NCBI RefSeq assembly: GCF_937616625.2
Contig: NC_065570.1
Location: 69,653,665-69,717,664 of the forward strand
Reading direction: 5' to 3'
Origin: Mercurialis annua
Lineage: Eukaryota; Streptophyta; Magnoliopsida; Malpighiales; Euphorbiaceae
DNA: 64,000 bases
Part shown: piece after piece, positions 24,675 through 36,903 of the stretch
How positions within the stretch are numbered: position 1 is the first letter of the stretch
Layout: the number at the start of each line of letters is the position of its first letter
The notes under the pieces: generated by a model
The model's input: only the letters and a program-made list of their open reading frames with translations
Database searches by the model: none
Told to the model about the DNA's origin: nothing
Program-made: the position numbers and the translations under genes

Positions 24675-24900
24675 TCCAATGAGGGCTTAGATGGCTAAAA
24701 CCCAAGTGTATCATCAGGTGGTGCGTTCAACCCCACATCTATAACTAACATTTAACAATTGAGACTCCAGTAATCGAAATTCTATTTATATAAAAAAATA
24801 TCATTTTACTTTCTATAAATTACAGCTCAAATGTTATAAATGTTAAGTAATTTTATTAAAATCGTGAATTCAATTCTCCCACGAACACTTTTTTTCCTCA
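24675..24900 (+). mobile_element. Possible SINE remnant
   Basis: gagggcttagatggctaaaa resembles a tRNA A box and 'gtgcgttcaacccc', 35 bp later, resembles a B box, a spacing typical of tRNA-derived SINEs. No clear poly-A tail or target duplication was found. Confidence 0.3.
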
Positions 24901-25309
24901 ATGATAAAAAAACAATTTTACTTTGTAAACATACTAAAATATTGTTGAAATTCATCTATGATTGCTCGGACACTAAATTAACAACATTACTCAGGTAATC
25001 TCGATACAAATATAAGACCTGAGACCAAAAATAAAATAAAAAAAATCATAATCATTTGTTTCAATGTTGAAGTTAGTATTTATAGAAGAAACAATTAGAA
25101 TGTAAAAAGAGTATGAACCAATTTTTTTTTCTTTTATGTGGTATATTAAAATTGGTAAGGTATATGATTTTTCTCACTAATTCCAAATATTAATGGACGA
25201 ACTATACAAATATATTATTCCTCTAAGAAAATTGTGTTATGTGAGGTGTGAAAGGATGATTTTTTATGTGAGGATTAAAAGATGAATAGGACTTCCCTCA
25301 TATTTGTTT

Positions 25310-27360
25310 ACTAATCTATACTATTTAGAGAAAATTAGACCATTCACGGTCTTTGACCATTTTATACTAAAAAATACGGTTGATAGTTTCTCTTTTTACA
25401 ATTACGGTGGTCTATTAATTTACTTGATTTCTAACCTTTTTTCTTTCACTTTAATACTTTATAAAATGCAAGATTACAGTTGTTGATTTAGGAAATAATT
25501 TGCATGTATCTTTGATTGTGATTCTCAAAGATTTTTTCCATTAATCTCGTCATTAACCCTCACCATTAATCCAATTACCAAAATCAATCTCATTTAGTTT
25601 GAATTTGTGTTGAAAACAATTGACAATGGCAACCACTAAATCTGTGTCAAAAAAATCTCAAACTAAAAACTTTTCAGTGCCGAGATCAAATAAAGAAAGC
25701 TAATGGTGATGATCTAATGGTTGTCAAGGTAAGTTTAAGTTTTTTTTTTGTTTTTTTTTTGTTGTTTTTTGGTGCGATTCCATGTTTGTAATTGTTGTTA
25801 TTTGTGATGTTGCCCGCCGTAGTAAGTCCGCCACGCCGCCATAAACCCTTTGCAATTTGCCACCATCGTCACAGTCCACTCATAGAAGCGTCTCCTTCTT
25901 CAGATCCGGCGACCCACAACCTATCCCTCTGACATCAACATATTCTTCTTTACATTCAGATCTGGCGCCGCCTTGTTCGTACCGGTCATCTTCGCTTCTT
26001 TTTCTGTTTAGAGTTTTCCGTTTCTAGAAAATTACAGATGGAGGACCTTCTGCCGCCATGATGAACAAATCGGAATCGGGGATCAGGTCCGCGAAGCAAC
26101 TCAGTATCCATGTTAGTTAACCATTAGGTAACTATTAGTACATTATTAGTTAACTTATAACAGAAACTTTAATTCTGCAAGCATTTCTAATGTTTTTGAA
26201 TCGTCGTTGTTATTTTTTATATTGCAGTTTTTTTCTGTCAAACTGATGAAAAAAACGATGAACGAAGGCGGATTGAGTTGAACGAAGAAAGCAGTCGTTG
26301 GAGTGGGACGAAGATAGGCGAACGATGAACGAAGGCGCGGTGGCTGGAAGCTGTTGTCTTTTTTTATTGTAATTGGGATATTAGCAATGATGTAAAAATA
26401 ATTAAGATTAGCTATATGTTTTCTAATGGTTAATTAATAGTTAACTAACTTTGTATTATTTTTTATATAAAACATGAATATATATTGATAATTTTTTTTA
26501 ATTACAGTTAACTAATTTGTGATTAATAGTTAACTAACAGTTATTTTTATACGTATGATTATTTTTAAAATAATTGAAATTTGATGTTCAGTTGTTTTTT
26601 GTTATATTTGAATAATTTTGAAAATAATTAGGGGGTAATTATATGTTTCCTAACAGTTAGCTATAAGTTAACTATACTTGTGTTAATTATCTAAAACATG
26701 AATACATAATGTTAAGTATCTTTTTTTATTAGTTAAAGTTAACTAATAAGTGATTACTGGTTAACTGACAGGTAACTAATTTGGTGTACTGTTAATTTTA
26801 AGATATATTATTGTTAGATTTATCTGAAAATGATTTTATGATGTTAATAGTTTTTTTATTAAATTTAATTTATTAATGGTTAACTACATGTAAACTGACA
26901 GTATGTCAATTTTCTTTTACAAATAAATGAATTTATATTGTGTATTCATATTTGTTGATTGTTTATGATGAGTTGATGAAATTTCTTGTTTTGCTGGATT
27001 TTTTTGTTTCTCAAATGCTTGTTGTTTTCATTTTTTTAATTATTTTATTTATTTATTTCCCTTTTTCCGTTTATGGCATATAATTCAAATTATCAATTAC
27101 TATAATTAAGGATTATTAAAGATTTTTGAATATTAATTGCTATATATTTATGCTTTGAGATTTTGTAGGAGATTTTGATTCTTTTAACCACTTCCTTCCT
27201 TTTTTATAGTTGACAGTAATCCTCAAATATCATAAAGTTATTTGTGCAATTTAGAAACTTAAAAAATATGTCATCAACTTTTTTTTGGTCAACAGTAAAA
27301 ATCTAATTAATTATAGTCATGTAGGGTACTTATTTAAAGAAGCCTTTAGTAAGCATTTTG
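25310..27360. mobile_element. Decayed MULE-like element with a GC-rich internal segment
   Basis: The start (25325 on, gagaaaattagaccattcac) matches the start of the neighbouring element at 27365 and, inverted, the end near 30840. Inside, a fragment starting at the ATG at 25626 (ATTKSVSKKSQTKN) parallels the one at 27676. The segment 25800-26350 is conspicuously GC-richer ('cgccacgccgcc', 'gatccggcgaccc') than its surroundings. From 26100 to 26900 the sequence is AT-rich with many 'gttaact' motifs. No open transposase was found. Confidence 0.45.
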
Positions 27361-28617
27361 AATATTTTGTAGAGATTTTTAGACCAATTACGGGCTTAGC
27401 CTATTTTATTCTCAGAACTACGGGCCTTCTTTTCTCTTTTGAAAGTTACGGTTTTATGTTTTTAATTCGCAATTATAACTTTCATTATCTCAAAATTATA
27501 CTTTCATAATTTGAAAAATACAGTTAGAGATAATATACATCACTTTGCATGTCTTTGATTCAATTTGAATTTTGAAAGGAAACCGAGATTTTCTCCATTA
27601 TTTTCTCCACTCTCTACAACTGGAAACCCTCAATCAAACTTCCTAATCAGTTTTTTTTTTAAATCACAATTTTGCAGTGGTAGCAACTAGGTCAGTCTCA
27701 AAAGAATTCCTAACGAAGAAGTTTTCGATTACTAAATTTTTTTGAAGTTCGGTCATCCATTAAGAATCGTAGAGTCCGTAATCGTGATGAAGAAGATAGT
27801 GATTTTGAAGATTTCAAAATCATCAATAGAAGCAAGACCACTACTGTTCATACTAATGATTCGCCGAAGGTATTTTTCTTATTTTTCATAATTTTTAGTA
27901 TTGTTTTTTGATTTTCTTTAGTTTAATTCTGTGTTTGTTTTTTAAATGTGTGTTTGATTAGGTTTGCTTTTTATGTTGATTTGTTATATTGTCTTTGTTT
28001 GATTCTTAAACTGTATATGTTTGATATTTAGTTTATGTTTATATTTATTTATGATTTTGTTTAATGTAATTAATTTATGATTTTTTATTAGTGAGTGTAA
28101 TTATTTGTGCTATATTAATTTCTTTTGTATACTATTAATTGTTAGTGAGTTATAGTTAACCAGCAGATGACTATTGGTTAATTAGTGTTTCTTTTATTTG
28201 ATTTTAAATTTGAATTGTTGTTAGTATGTTTTTTGTGATTCAGTTGTCTAGTTAGTTCCTAACAATATGTTTAAGAATAACCAATGCAATTATAAAGTGT
28301 TTGTACTTATTTTTTACTTGTAGCTATTTTTTCTTTTTTATGATCTATGCCATTGATATTTGAAATTTCCTACTTTATCAATTTTTGCTTTTGATGTTAG
28401 CATTTTATTTGGTGAACCATTGGCCGAAAACTGTTTTATAACTATTACTAATGGTACACTAGTTGGTATCTACTGGTTCACCTAAACGATGTTATTCGGA
28501 TTTCATTTTGAAATATGTATTTACTTATTTTTTGTCTATATAAATGCTTTGAATGTAGGACCGGGGGAGTATTATATTAAACTTGCAGATCATTTTGCTG
28601 TTAAAGTTATCCATCTT

Positions 28618-28791
28618 GAGGGCGTAAATGATTAAACCAAAACTGAAACTGAAAGCGGGGAGACCGAAGAAATGATTGAACAGATTGCAGACTAGTATCT
28701 ACTTTGGAGTGTAAATGATTAAACCATAATTGAAACTGAAGGCAGGCAGACCGAAGAAATGATTAAACAGATTGCATACAAGTATCTACTT
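28618..28791. repeat. 87-bp tandem duplication
   Basis: 'gtaaatgattaaacca' recurs at 28624 and 28711, and the two 87-bp units agree over most of their length, including gaccgaagaaatgatt(g/a)aa and 'gtatctactttggag'. Confidence 0.85.
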
Positions 28792-28907
28792 TGGAGTTTT
28801 ATGAAATGAGTTGTTATTTTGAAATATTTTTTATTTGTTTAATTATGATTTTGTTTGTAACAGGTCTTTAACATTCATTAACATTGATTGTTCAGTTAAA
28901 TTTGTTT

Positions 28908-28950
28908 ATTTTTGTGTTACTTAATTCACAAAAATAAGTAACACAAAAAT
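28908..28950. repeat. Perfect 15-bp hairpin
   Basis: atttttgtgttactt (28908-28922) and its exact reverse complement (28936-28950) are separated by a 13-base loop. It lies in MULE-derived DNA and no function is evident. Confidence 0.8.
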
Positions 28951-29549
28951 ACACCATCAGTTACTATTTGATATAATAGATTTTTTTTTTTTAATTTTAT
29001 GTTACTTAATTCATGATAGTTTTTTTAATTAATTGTGTTTGCTATACTCTCAGATTTATAATTGGTAATATGTTGGTATACCAACAATATCAATTGTTTA
29101 TCAGTATATATTTGGTCATTGTTTGGTTAACCATTGGATAACTTTTCTAACATAACATAAGTTTATAATAGTATAAATGAACTTGTATTTTTAGTAAATA
29201 CTAGGTGGTCATTGTTTGGTTAACCACATGATTATTTATTTAACATAATCATTTTACTTATACAATAGTTGAGAAATACACATCTTACAGTAATTCGCTT
29301 CAATAACAACATATTTATTCATTGATTGTCAACAATAGTTGCAAAATAACAACTGTACAAAAATGCTACTAACGGTATACCAAGTAATGACCAATAGTAT
29401 ACTACAAAACAAAATGAATCAATGATTTATAACAAATCAATTACTATTATTAAGCACACTCCTGGTTACAAAATAAAATTCAAGTATATTATTGGTAAAT
29501 TTAAAATTGTTTTCATTCAACTACGATCGAGATGATAAAAGTTTTAATT

Positions 29550-29791
29550 AAGTAAAATTGTATGCTTTCATTATCCTCTACATCCAAAGTCTCCTGATTA
29601 GGTTCCAAATAACATTTGATATCTCATTTGGTTTCCCGGCTGCTCTCTTTCAGTACACCACAAATCACAGCGTTCATCATCTTAAAATCGGTATCCTCTT
29701 TAACCAAAATTTCTTTGATTTTGTAATTCGAGTAATTGAAACTATCATCCCATACTCCATTGCAGTAAACAAGTATTTGCAACGTTGTCAT
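29550..29791 (-). pseudogene. MuDR-type transposase N-terminal fragment
   Basis: On the minus strand from the ATG at 29791 the frame begins MTTLQILVYCNGVWDD and continues through YKIKEILVKEDTDF and a short helix. This matches the pattern of plant MuDR-like transposase N-termini ('hxVxYNGEWD...Y...Y'). A stop at 29624 interrupts it, after which the same frame continues to about 29550. The rest of the transposase (zinc finger, DDE domain) is not found, so the element cannot move by itself. Confidence 0.55.
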
Positions 29792-30840
29792 TCCTGCAAA
29801 ATAACAATTGTAAACATTTAATAAAATCAGTTAAAATCATTATTATTATTTACATGATCTGATAATTGTACTGGTATACTGGTAGAATACATTTCGACTA
29901 TTAATAGTTAACTAATACTGTTTTAATAAACTATTTCAAATCAAAAAAATTACTGCTAATATATTCAATAAATAAAAAAGAGTCCATCATAAACCTGTTT
30001 CTAATGATAACCTTAAGTCAATGGTAAACCTTCAAATTGTAGTCAACAAAATATTAAAATATTGATTTATATTGATAATCTTAAGTAAACTATTAGTACA
30101 ATATATATCAAGATTAACATTTTGATATTCCTCATTGAGGTTTTGATAAAATTTCCAATCAATTTTTATCATTGTTATTTAATAATGAGCTGAATATAAA
30201 CTATATAGTGTTCATCAATATAAAAGATACAGTGTTCAATTTTTATCATTAAACAGTGTTCATCCATAAACAATTCATGATTCCAAATATATAATTGAAT
30301 ATCAGAACTAAATATTACACAATTCAATACAATAGCGATCATCATCGATTGTAACTTTTTTCTAATTTAAATCTCAATGCAAATATGATGATCTTCTTTA
30401 AATATGATGAGATGAATCTCGAATTACCTGATTTCAATTCTTCAAACCTGGTCTTCTTCTTCTTGGATGAGCTGATTTTTGAATTACCTAATTGCAATTG
30501 ATTTCATGCGATAGAAACAGTTTCTTCTCTTTGATGAGATGATTTTTTCTATGATTTTTTGCTTTTGAAATTCGGAAGATCAAGAACATTGATTGAATGA
30601 AGATTTCATAAACTTGGAAAGATTTTCTTTGCATTTGAATTTGAGAGGAAATTTAGGAGATTCTCCTTTTTGAGCTGAATGTTTCTCTCATCATTAATAA
30701 CCGTATAATTTTAAATATAAAAGCTTAGTTTTGCAAAACATAACCTCTTCATCGTATTTGTCAAAAACAAAACGCGGCACCGTAAGTTTGAAATTATTTA
30801 TGGTAAAAATGGGTAATTGTCAATTTTTCTCTTGTTTGTA

Positions 30841-32064
30841 ATTGATCTCATGTATTGTTTTTCCATTTATCACTCTGGAAAACGTTATAGCAAATGATAT
30901 TTCATGTTGATGTAAAAATAAAAAATGATATGCACTTAAATTTATGAAGTATGTAAATTATTTTAATTTGATTGCATTTTATAAAAATTAGTAAATATAT
31001 ATTTTCTTCGGATTATAATATTTTTGCGTTTGAAAAAAAAACAGTACATAAAATTTGTCACTTCAAAATGTCAAGAGAGATTTATTATTATTTTTAAAAT
31101 TTATTCCTACCAATAAATAATTTAATGAGACTAAAAAAACTACTCAAACATAAAAATAATACTAATTAATATGAATAATTTAGTAAAAGTGTATATAAAT
31201 CAGAACATATTATTATTTTCTTAAGCTATTGTTAAATAGTTAAAAACGAAAAAATATTATAAATCAAAAGAAGTATCAACTAATGTTTTTTGATAAATGG
31301 GTCCATTGATCGAATATGCGGTGAAAATTGATGATGTGAAAGTCAAATTGGCCAAAGTCATTCGCATATTAAAATGTACTACCATTTTAAAAATTTGACT
31401 TTTATGTAATCCATTTTCACCGAATTTATAATTAGTATATCGATTATCAAAATGTAGGCGGTATCACGAGATTATTAATTTTTATAAAACGTTATTAAAT
31501 TGTAAAAAGTTACAATATATACTAGCTTGTGATTATACCTTAAAACCCAGAAATAAAATGATCTCCATGTGCATGATCAAGCACTAAAAATTGTTCAGAA
31601 ATTTTGTCGGTGTATTAATGGACAAATAAATTGTTGGTATATCTCGTCATTGGATTATCAAACTATTCATATCGTCAATAGTGATAATGAAATCTCATCT
31701 ACTTGTAAAGTGAATGAATCCTAACTTGGTTAGTTGGTTTATATTTAATAAATTATTCAATAATCATGTTTGATTAAGTGTCCCAGCTCTATTGATAAAT
31801 CGTCACTTGGTTTTTACTATATTTAAATCTTTTTATTATAATTAAAAGGAAAAATTAAACCGATGCCTGAATTTATTTTAAATTTATTATTTAAATATCT
31901 GAATTTTCATTATTTCAAAATTAGTATTTTAATTTTTAAAAATTTATCAAAAAAGTAACTTTAACCCTTTTTTCAGTCACCAAATAATAAAGGACAAAAA
32001 TAAGCCTCATATTTATTTAAGTTTCACTATGCTATTAGCAAGGATTTGATGATAGTATGTGAAA
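30841..32064. other. Intergenic AT-rich DNA with a small inverted repeat
   Basis: No gene is visible. An imperfect inverted repeat at about 31311-31430 (left 'gcggtgaaaattgatgatg', right 'tgtaatccattttcaccg' in opposite sense, each with a 'gtcaaatt' core) is probably another old MITE. The rest is featureless. Confidence 0.5.
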
Positions 32065-32073
32065 ATTATAAAA

Positions 32074-33280
32074 GGGTAAATGTCAAAAAAAATCACGAAC
32101 TTTAAACGTTTTCTCATTTTAATCACTTAGTTTAAATTTTCTCATTTTTATGCACGAACTACCACTTTTTCTCAAATTCATGCATGGTGCTGAGGTGGCA
32201 CTCATTTATTGGTGTAAAATGTCCTCCACCTCAGCAAATTATACCAATGGAGCTGTGACACCTCAGCACCGTGTATGAATTTGAGAAAAAAGTGATAGTT
32301 CGTGCATGAAAATGAGAAAATTTAAACTGCGTGATTAAAATGAGAAAACGTGTAAAGTTGGTGAATTTTTATGAGTGAAGGTTCAAAAAACCCCCTGAAC
32401 TTGGCACGAAGTATCAAATAAGCCCAACCTCGCAAAAGTGGATCAAACCACCCCAGAACTATGCAAAAACGTATCAAATACCCCCTTCCCCACTCTCACC
32501 CTTGAGAGTGAACACACTCTCCGGTTTTAAATGACTTTATGTGGTTTTAGAGGGTTAAAAGATTAAAATAGTTCTTAATATTTAGATCATTCACAAAATT
32601 AACATTTAATATATTTTTATAACTTATTACATTTTAATACTTTAAAAATCAAATTGATTTCAAAATAAAATCAAAGGGATCTTTTTATGCTTTTTTTCAA
32701 CTATCATCTTCTTCTCCGGCCACATATCCACCACCGCCGCTACTCCACCGTCGCCGCTACTCCGCCGCTACTTCCCCGGCGTCTCCGCTCCAGATCCCGT
32801 CTGGGATCTGTTTTCAGCTGAAGAACAGATCCCACCTGGGATTTGTCCTTCTTCGTGAAGGACAGATCCCACCTGGGATCTGTTCTTCATTTGATTATTC
32901 CGGAGGTGGGTCGGGGAGCGGTGGCCGGAACTATTCCGGAGGTGGTCGGCGGCTGGTTTAGTATTTTCAGTTTAGTAATTAGGATTAATTTTAGTTGATT
33001 ATGAGAGTGATTAGAAAAAAGGTAGAAAAAGCCCCCAATTATATATTACTTAAATTTTAAATTAAATAAATCAATTAGTGTTTTAATTAAGATTAATTAG
33101 GGTTAATTTTTAAAATTAGCTTATTCCACTCTCTTTTTTGGTCAAAAGGGTGAAACCGATCCGGTTTTGACAAGTTGTGGGGTGGTTTGATCCGGTTTTG
33201 TGAGGTTGACCTTATTTGATACTTCGTGCCAAATTCAGGGGGTTTTTTTGAACCTTCACTCATTTTTATGATATTAACTC
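32074..33280. mobile_element. MULE-type MITE interrupted by a second element
   Basis: The inverted arms start gggtaaatgtca (left) and, reversed, gagttaatatca (right). A perfect 9-bp target duplication, attataaaa, lies at 32065-32073 and 33281-33289. Both arms carry 'ttttctcattttaatcac' in opposite senses. Without the insert at 32373-33261 and its extra 8 bp the MITE is about 310 bp. Confidence 0.9.
32373..33261. mobile_element. Foldback element (889 bp) nested in the MITE
   Basis: The ends gagtgaaggttcaaaaaa and ttttttgaaccttcactc are inverted repeats. They extend inward ('ttgatacttcgtgcc' in opposite sense in both arms). The element lies between the 8-bp duplications atttttat at 32365-32372 and 33262-33269; because 'ga' follows the second copy, the duplication could be read as 10 bp. 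The GC-rich centre (32700-32960) has 'cggccac' arms and repeated 'agatcccacctgggat' units. The arrangement is like that of the element at 11829. Confidence 0.88.
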
Positions 33281-34340
33281 ATTATAAAATTGTCTACATG
33301 TTAGTAAATTTAATATTATGTCTCGCTTGATTAAAAGTCTGGTGATCGAAAAAAATGGCTATACTTAGAGAAAGTTGAAACATTCATTTAAAAAAAAAAT
33401 CAAAAACTCATATAACATATTCTAAATAATTAAAATTCTATTAATATTTGTTTTCCTAATTTAAAATAAGTTGAATAGTGTCAAAAGTCTAACATTTTGT
33501 ATTTTTCTCAAATCTATCAAAAGTTTTTAAAATTTGCAAATCTGTCTCAATGTGATAATTTTACAAAAAAAATTCAATCAATATAATTGTTCAATTATCA
33601 ATTGAATATCAATACTAACTCATTAGTTAACACAATTTGTTTTAGAATTGCAAAATTTAAGTTCCAATTCAAAATAAATTGAAAACAGCATTAAAATTCA
33701 ATTTCAAACTCTCTGCTTTTATTGATTAAAGCCAAACAAAAATAAATAAATTAGAATTTCGAAATTAATGAAAAAGACAAATAGATACTACACTGATGTA
33801 AAAAAATTTTGAGAATATTAAATTGATTTTAAAAGTTGGATGGAATCGCAATAAAATTATCAAATTGTGATAAATTTACAAATTTTAATTTTTTAAATAA
33901 ACTAAAAATAATACTTTTGAAATCATTAGACCTCAAAATAAATAGAGTCAAATTGAATTTTTTTATATTTAAGTATATCACTTTTATCGGTGAATTAATT
34001 AAGTGACAACCTATTGAATCTACTATATATAAGAAGTTAATAACTATAACTATTACTGTCATGTGTGTGTATCGGTCGGTTGACCGAATCGAGCTGAAAC
34101 CAAAATAACCAAAACTAAAATTTAATGATTTTCATAATTGGATTGTGACTGAATTATTTTAAAACTGGATTGTTATCGAACCAAGATAAAAAAGATTTAA
34201 AATAATATTATAAATACATATAATTCGGTTAGTTTAAAAGTTTAATACCTAAAATCTAATCAAATCGAATTAACAAAAAAAATAAAAATTATTAACCGTA
34301 GCCGAATCAAACGTGGTCAAATAATTCGGTTATAACCGAA

Positions 34341-34466
34341 TATTATATATCCTAATTTACTATCACATAGATGGGTTGTTGTATTCCAATTATGCTACAT
34401 CTTTATTATATATCCTAATTTACTATCACATAGATCGGTTGTTGTATTCCAATTATGCTACATGTT
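34341..34466. repeat. 63-bp tandem duplication
   Basis: Two adjacent 63-bp copies (34341-34403 and 34404-34466) differ at only a few positions; both contain cctaatttactatcacatag and 'gttgtattccaattatgc'. Confidence 0.92.
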
Positions 34467-35055
34467 TATTATATAGGTGATTAATTGAGGCAGCATATTT
34501 GTGTTTATTCATTTTTACTATAATTTGTGAAATTAAATAATAGCAGCCACTTGTTTTTGGCTATAAATGTATAACCCATTATGTGATAGAAATACACAAA
34601 TCTTTAGTTGCTCAATCACTTTCATCACCATATAAGCATTGACAACAGATTTTGGATTATGTATTTCTGCCTTTTAATTGAGTTGTTAAGATACAAATTT
34701 ATGTTGCTACCGACACTTTTTTGGTTAGTCATCCGATCATTATTATTGGCACTCTCTAATTCGGAGTTAACCAGTCCAATAATTATCTTGGCACTCACTA
34801 ATTCGGATTTGATATGGGTTCTTAATATCAGTAAGAACCGACACTATTTTTTCATAATAACTTAGTGTTGACTAATTCAGATTTTGAGACGGATATTTTT
34901 TTTATATAATATATTAAAATTAAAATTTATTAAACTTAAGTTAAAGGGGTCATCATGCAATATTTACTAAAATAACACAATAAATTATAATTAATCTTAT
35001 AATTTAAAGAAATTAAGGACGCACATATCCCCCTTATCCAATATGTGGCTACATC

Positions 35056-35276
35056 CAGGGGCGGATTTAAAAAGAGTTTATGGTGGTCAGTTGACTACCT
35101 TATTATTTTAAATTTTTGACAAAAATATGAATATACAAGTTAATATTATAGTTTTCCGCCTTGAAATTTGTTGCACTGTGCACCTTATAATTTATATTTT
35201 GTTAATTTTGTTCATCTTACAAACTTTCGATATAATCTTACCCACCTTATAAAAAAAAAAATTAGATCCGCCATTG
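35056..35276. mobile_element. hAT-like MITE related to 17406-17623
   Basis: It starts caggggcggatttaaaaaga and ends 'agatccgccattg'. The 'tatggtggtca', 'caccttata' and 'cttacccaccttat' wording parallels the copy at 17406. The 8-bp flanks (gctacatc and gctatgcc) are only partly alike, so it is older. Confidence 0.8.
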
Positions 35277-36798
35277 GCTATGCCACTTGATACAACAGTA
35301 ATTAAATATTTGAAAATGTAATTGTGTTTTGAAGAGTTTAAAAGAAAGTATATTTCTGAATCATTTTTAAAAAAAGTAAATGTCATTATATATTTAAACT
35401 ATCTATTAAAATATTCTTAATATTCAGAATATAATAAATTAAAATAAAATATTATAATAGGAAAGAGAGAATCAAACTAAAGTTTTAGTTTGAATTATAA
35501 TATTTGATATTTCTACTACTAAAAAGTAAAAATTATAACTGAAAAAACTGATAAAAAATAAGTTAACTAAAAGTGGTTTAATTGTATATTTAAACTCCAA
35601 CTAATTTTCTTGTTAAACCATGAATTATAACATGTAGGCTTAAATTTATAATTACGTCATTTAGGAAAATTTAAATTTACCAAAAACAAGAAACATATAC
35701 AGTATTCAAAATCCACGTTTGCTAAAATTGGATAGATAAAAATAAAACAAATGAGAAACCTGTCCATATGCACTCAAGTACATGAACTAATATATACTTT
35801 CTTCCCCACTATGGTATCCAAATAGAAAAGAACTCGTAATTAAATAAATAAAAAACTTTAATTAATTGTTTTTTGTTTACTACTGCTAAAATAGAAATGC
35901 ATGCAATATGTATGTACGCATAGTTTTTTGGTCAATAAAATGAGTTCAGTTATTAGGGTTTTATCGGTTAGTAGCATCATTAAATTCAGCAAATTTTCTT
36001 AATAATAACATAAGAAACGTATACACAAGATAGAAAGCTGAGCTAATCGTCTCCTTTAAGCTTTGGTTTTTTGGTTATCAATCCACTCAGCGATTTGATT
36101 CAAATCCCATCACTAATGATTCATTTAAAACGACTATTCTATAATAGTAATTTTATTTTTTTTAAACTGTGTCATAAAGATAAAGTGAACAACTCTATTA
36201 GAACAGAGGTAGTAATATTTTAGGAATGAGAGAGTATAAAAAATAAATTGAAATAATTAAAGTGTTAGAAAATACTAATAAAAATCACATATTTTAATTT
36301 TTAAGTATAAGAGATAAATGGTAAATGTTAGAGGCATCAGGATAATTCGTTTAAAATAATATATTAATTTATTAAATTATACTAGAAAATTAAATGAATT
36401 AAAATGCTATATGAAAATGGAGAGTGTGGTTGGTTTGAAATGCTTTAATGAGGTAAAAACAGTAATAATAGTCTTTAATATCCTCCTATTGTTTTTCCCT
36501 TGTCACCCATCTGTTTTTACCTTGAGTTGAATTTTCTATTCTCTTTCAAGTCTCTAAAAATATTTTATTTTGCTTACAGTGCACATAGTAATTTTGAAGT
36601 CACACGACACAAAGAACCCACCTGGGTATTTGAAGAAAGCAACCAAAAATGCAAACGGAGCATTTTGTTTTTGTTATATATAACATGTCTTTGTTTAATC
36701 TCTAATTTTCATTTCTCAAATTCTCTTTTCTGCTCCTATATTTTATTCACTGTATAATGTGATGAGTGAAGGTTGGTAATGGCAGCTGGTTCTGGTGG

Positions 36799-36808
36799 TA
36801 TAAATATA
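36799..36808 (+). promoter_or_regulatory. TATA box of the cellulose synthase gene
   Basis: tataaatata lies about 100 bp upstream of the ATG at 36904, giving an expected transcription start near 36830. Confidence 0.6.
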
Positions 36809-36903
36809 TACACATAAACATTCATAAAGAGAGACAAAACTAAAGCTGTGTGCTTTGTGGGTATTCGAGCAATGAGAGTTTGGAGGGTTGTGGTGTAGTT
36901 TCC

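Larger units (their letters stand above)
27360..30840 (-). mobile_element. Decayed MULE with a transposase N-terminal remnant
   Basis: The left end 'agagatttttagaccaattac' (27366) and the right end, reversed from 30840, gagaaaaattgacaattacc are degenerate inverted repeats. The minus-strand pseudogene at 29550-29791 looks like the start of a MuDR-type transposase. Inside are a tandem duplication (28618-28791) and a perfect hairpin (28908-28950). Boundaries are approximate. Confidence 0.55.
33290..36798. other. Intergenic AT-rich DNA
   Basis: Apart from the 63-bp duplication, a hAT-like MITE (35056-35276) and a 'ggttgaccgaatcgagctga' fragment at about 34078-34350 that looks like another hAT remnant, I see no gene or structure. 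The last kilobase is the upstream region of the cellulose synthase gene. Confidence 0.6.

Noticed and set aside
27285..27509. ORFs at 25304-25486 and 27285-27509 that look alike
   Set aside because: Their similarity comes from related MULE ends, not from a protein family.
34608..34865. 85-aa ORF starting near 34608
   Set aside because: AT-rich, hydrophobic by composition only; no support for a gene.
36760..36772. 'gatgagtgaaggtt' upstream of CESA as the end of the 32373 foldback family
   Set aside because: The match stops after about 10 bases and no partner end is found.
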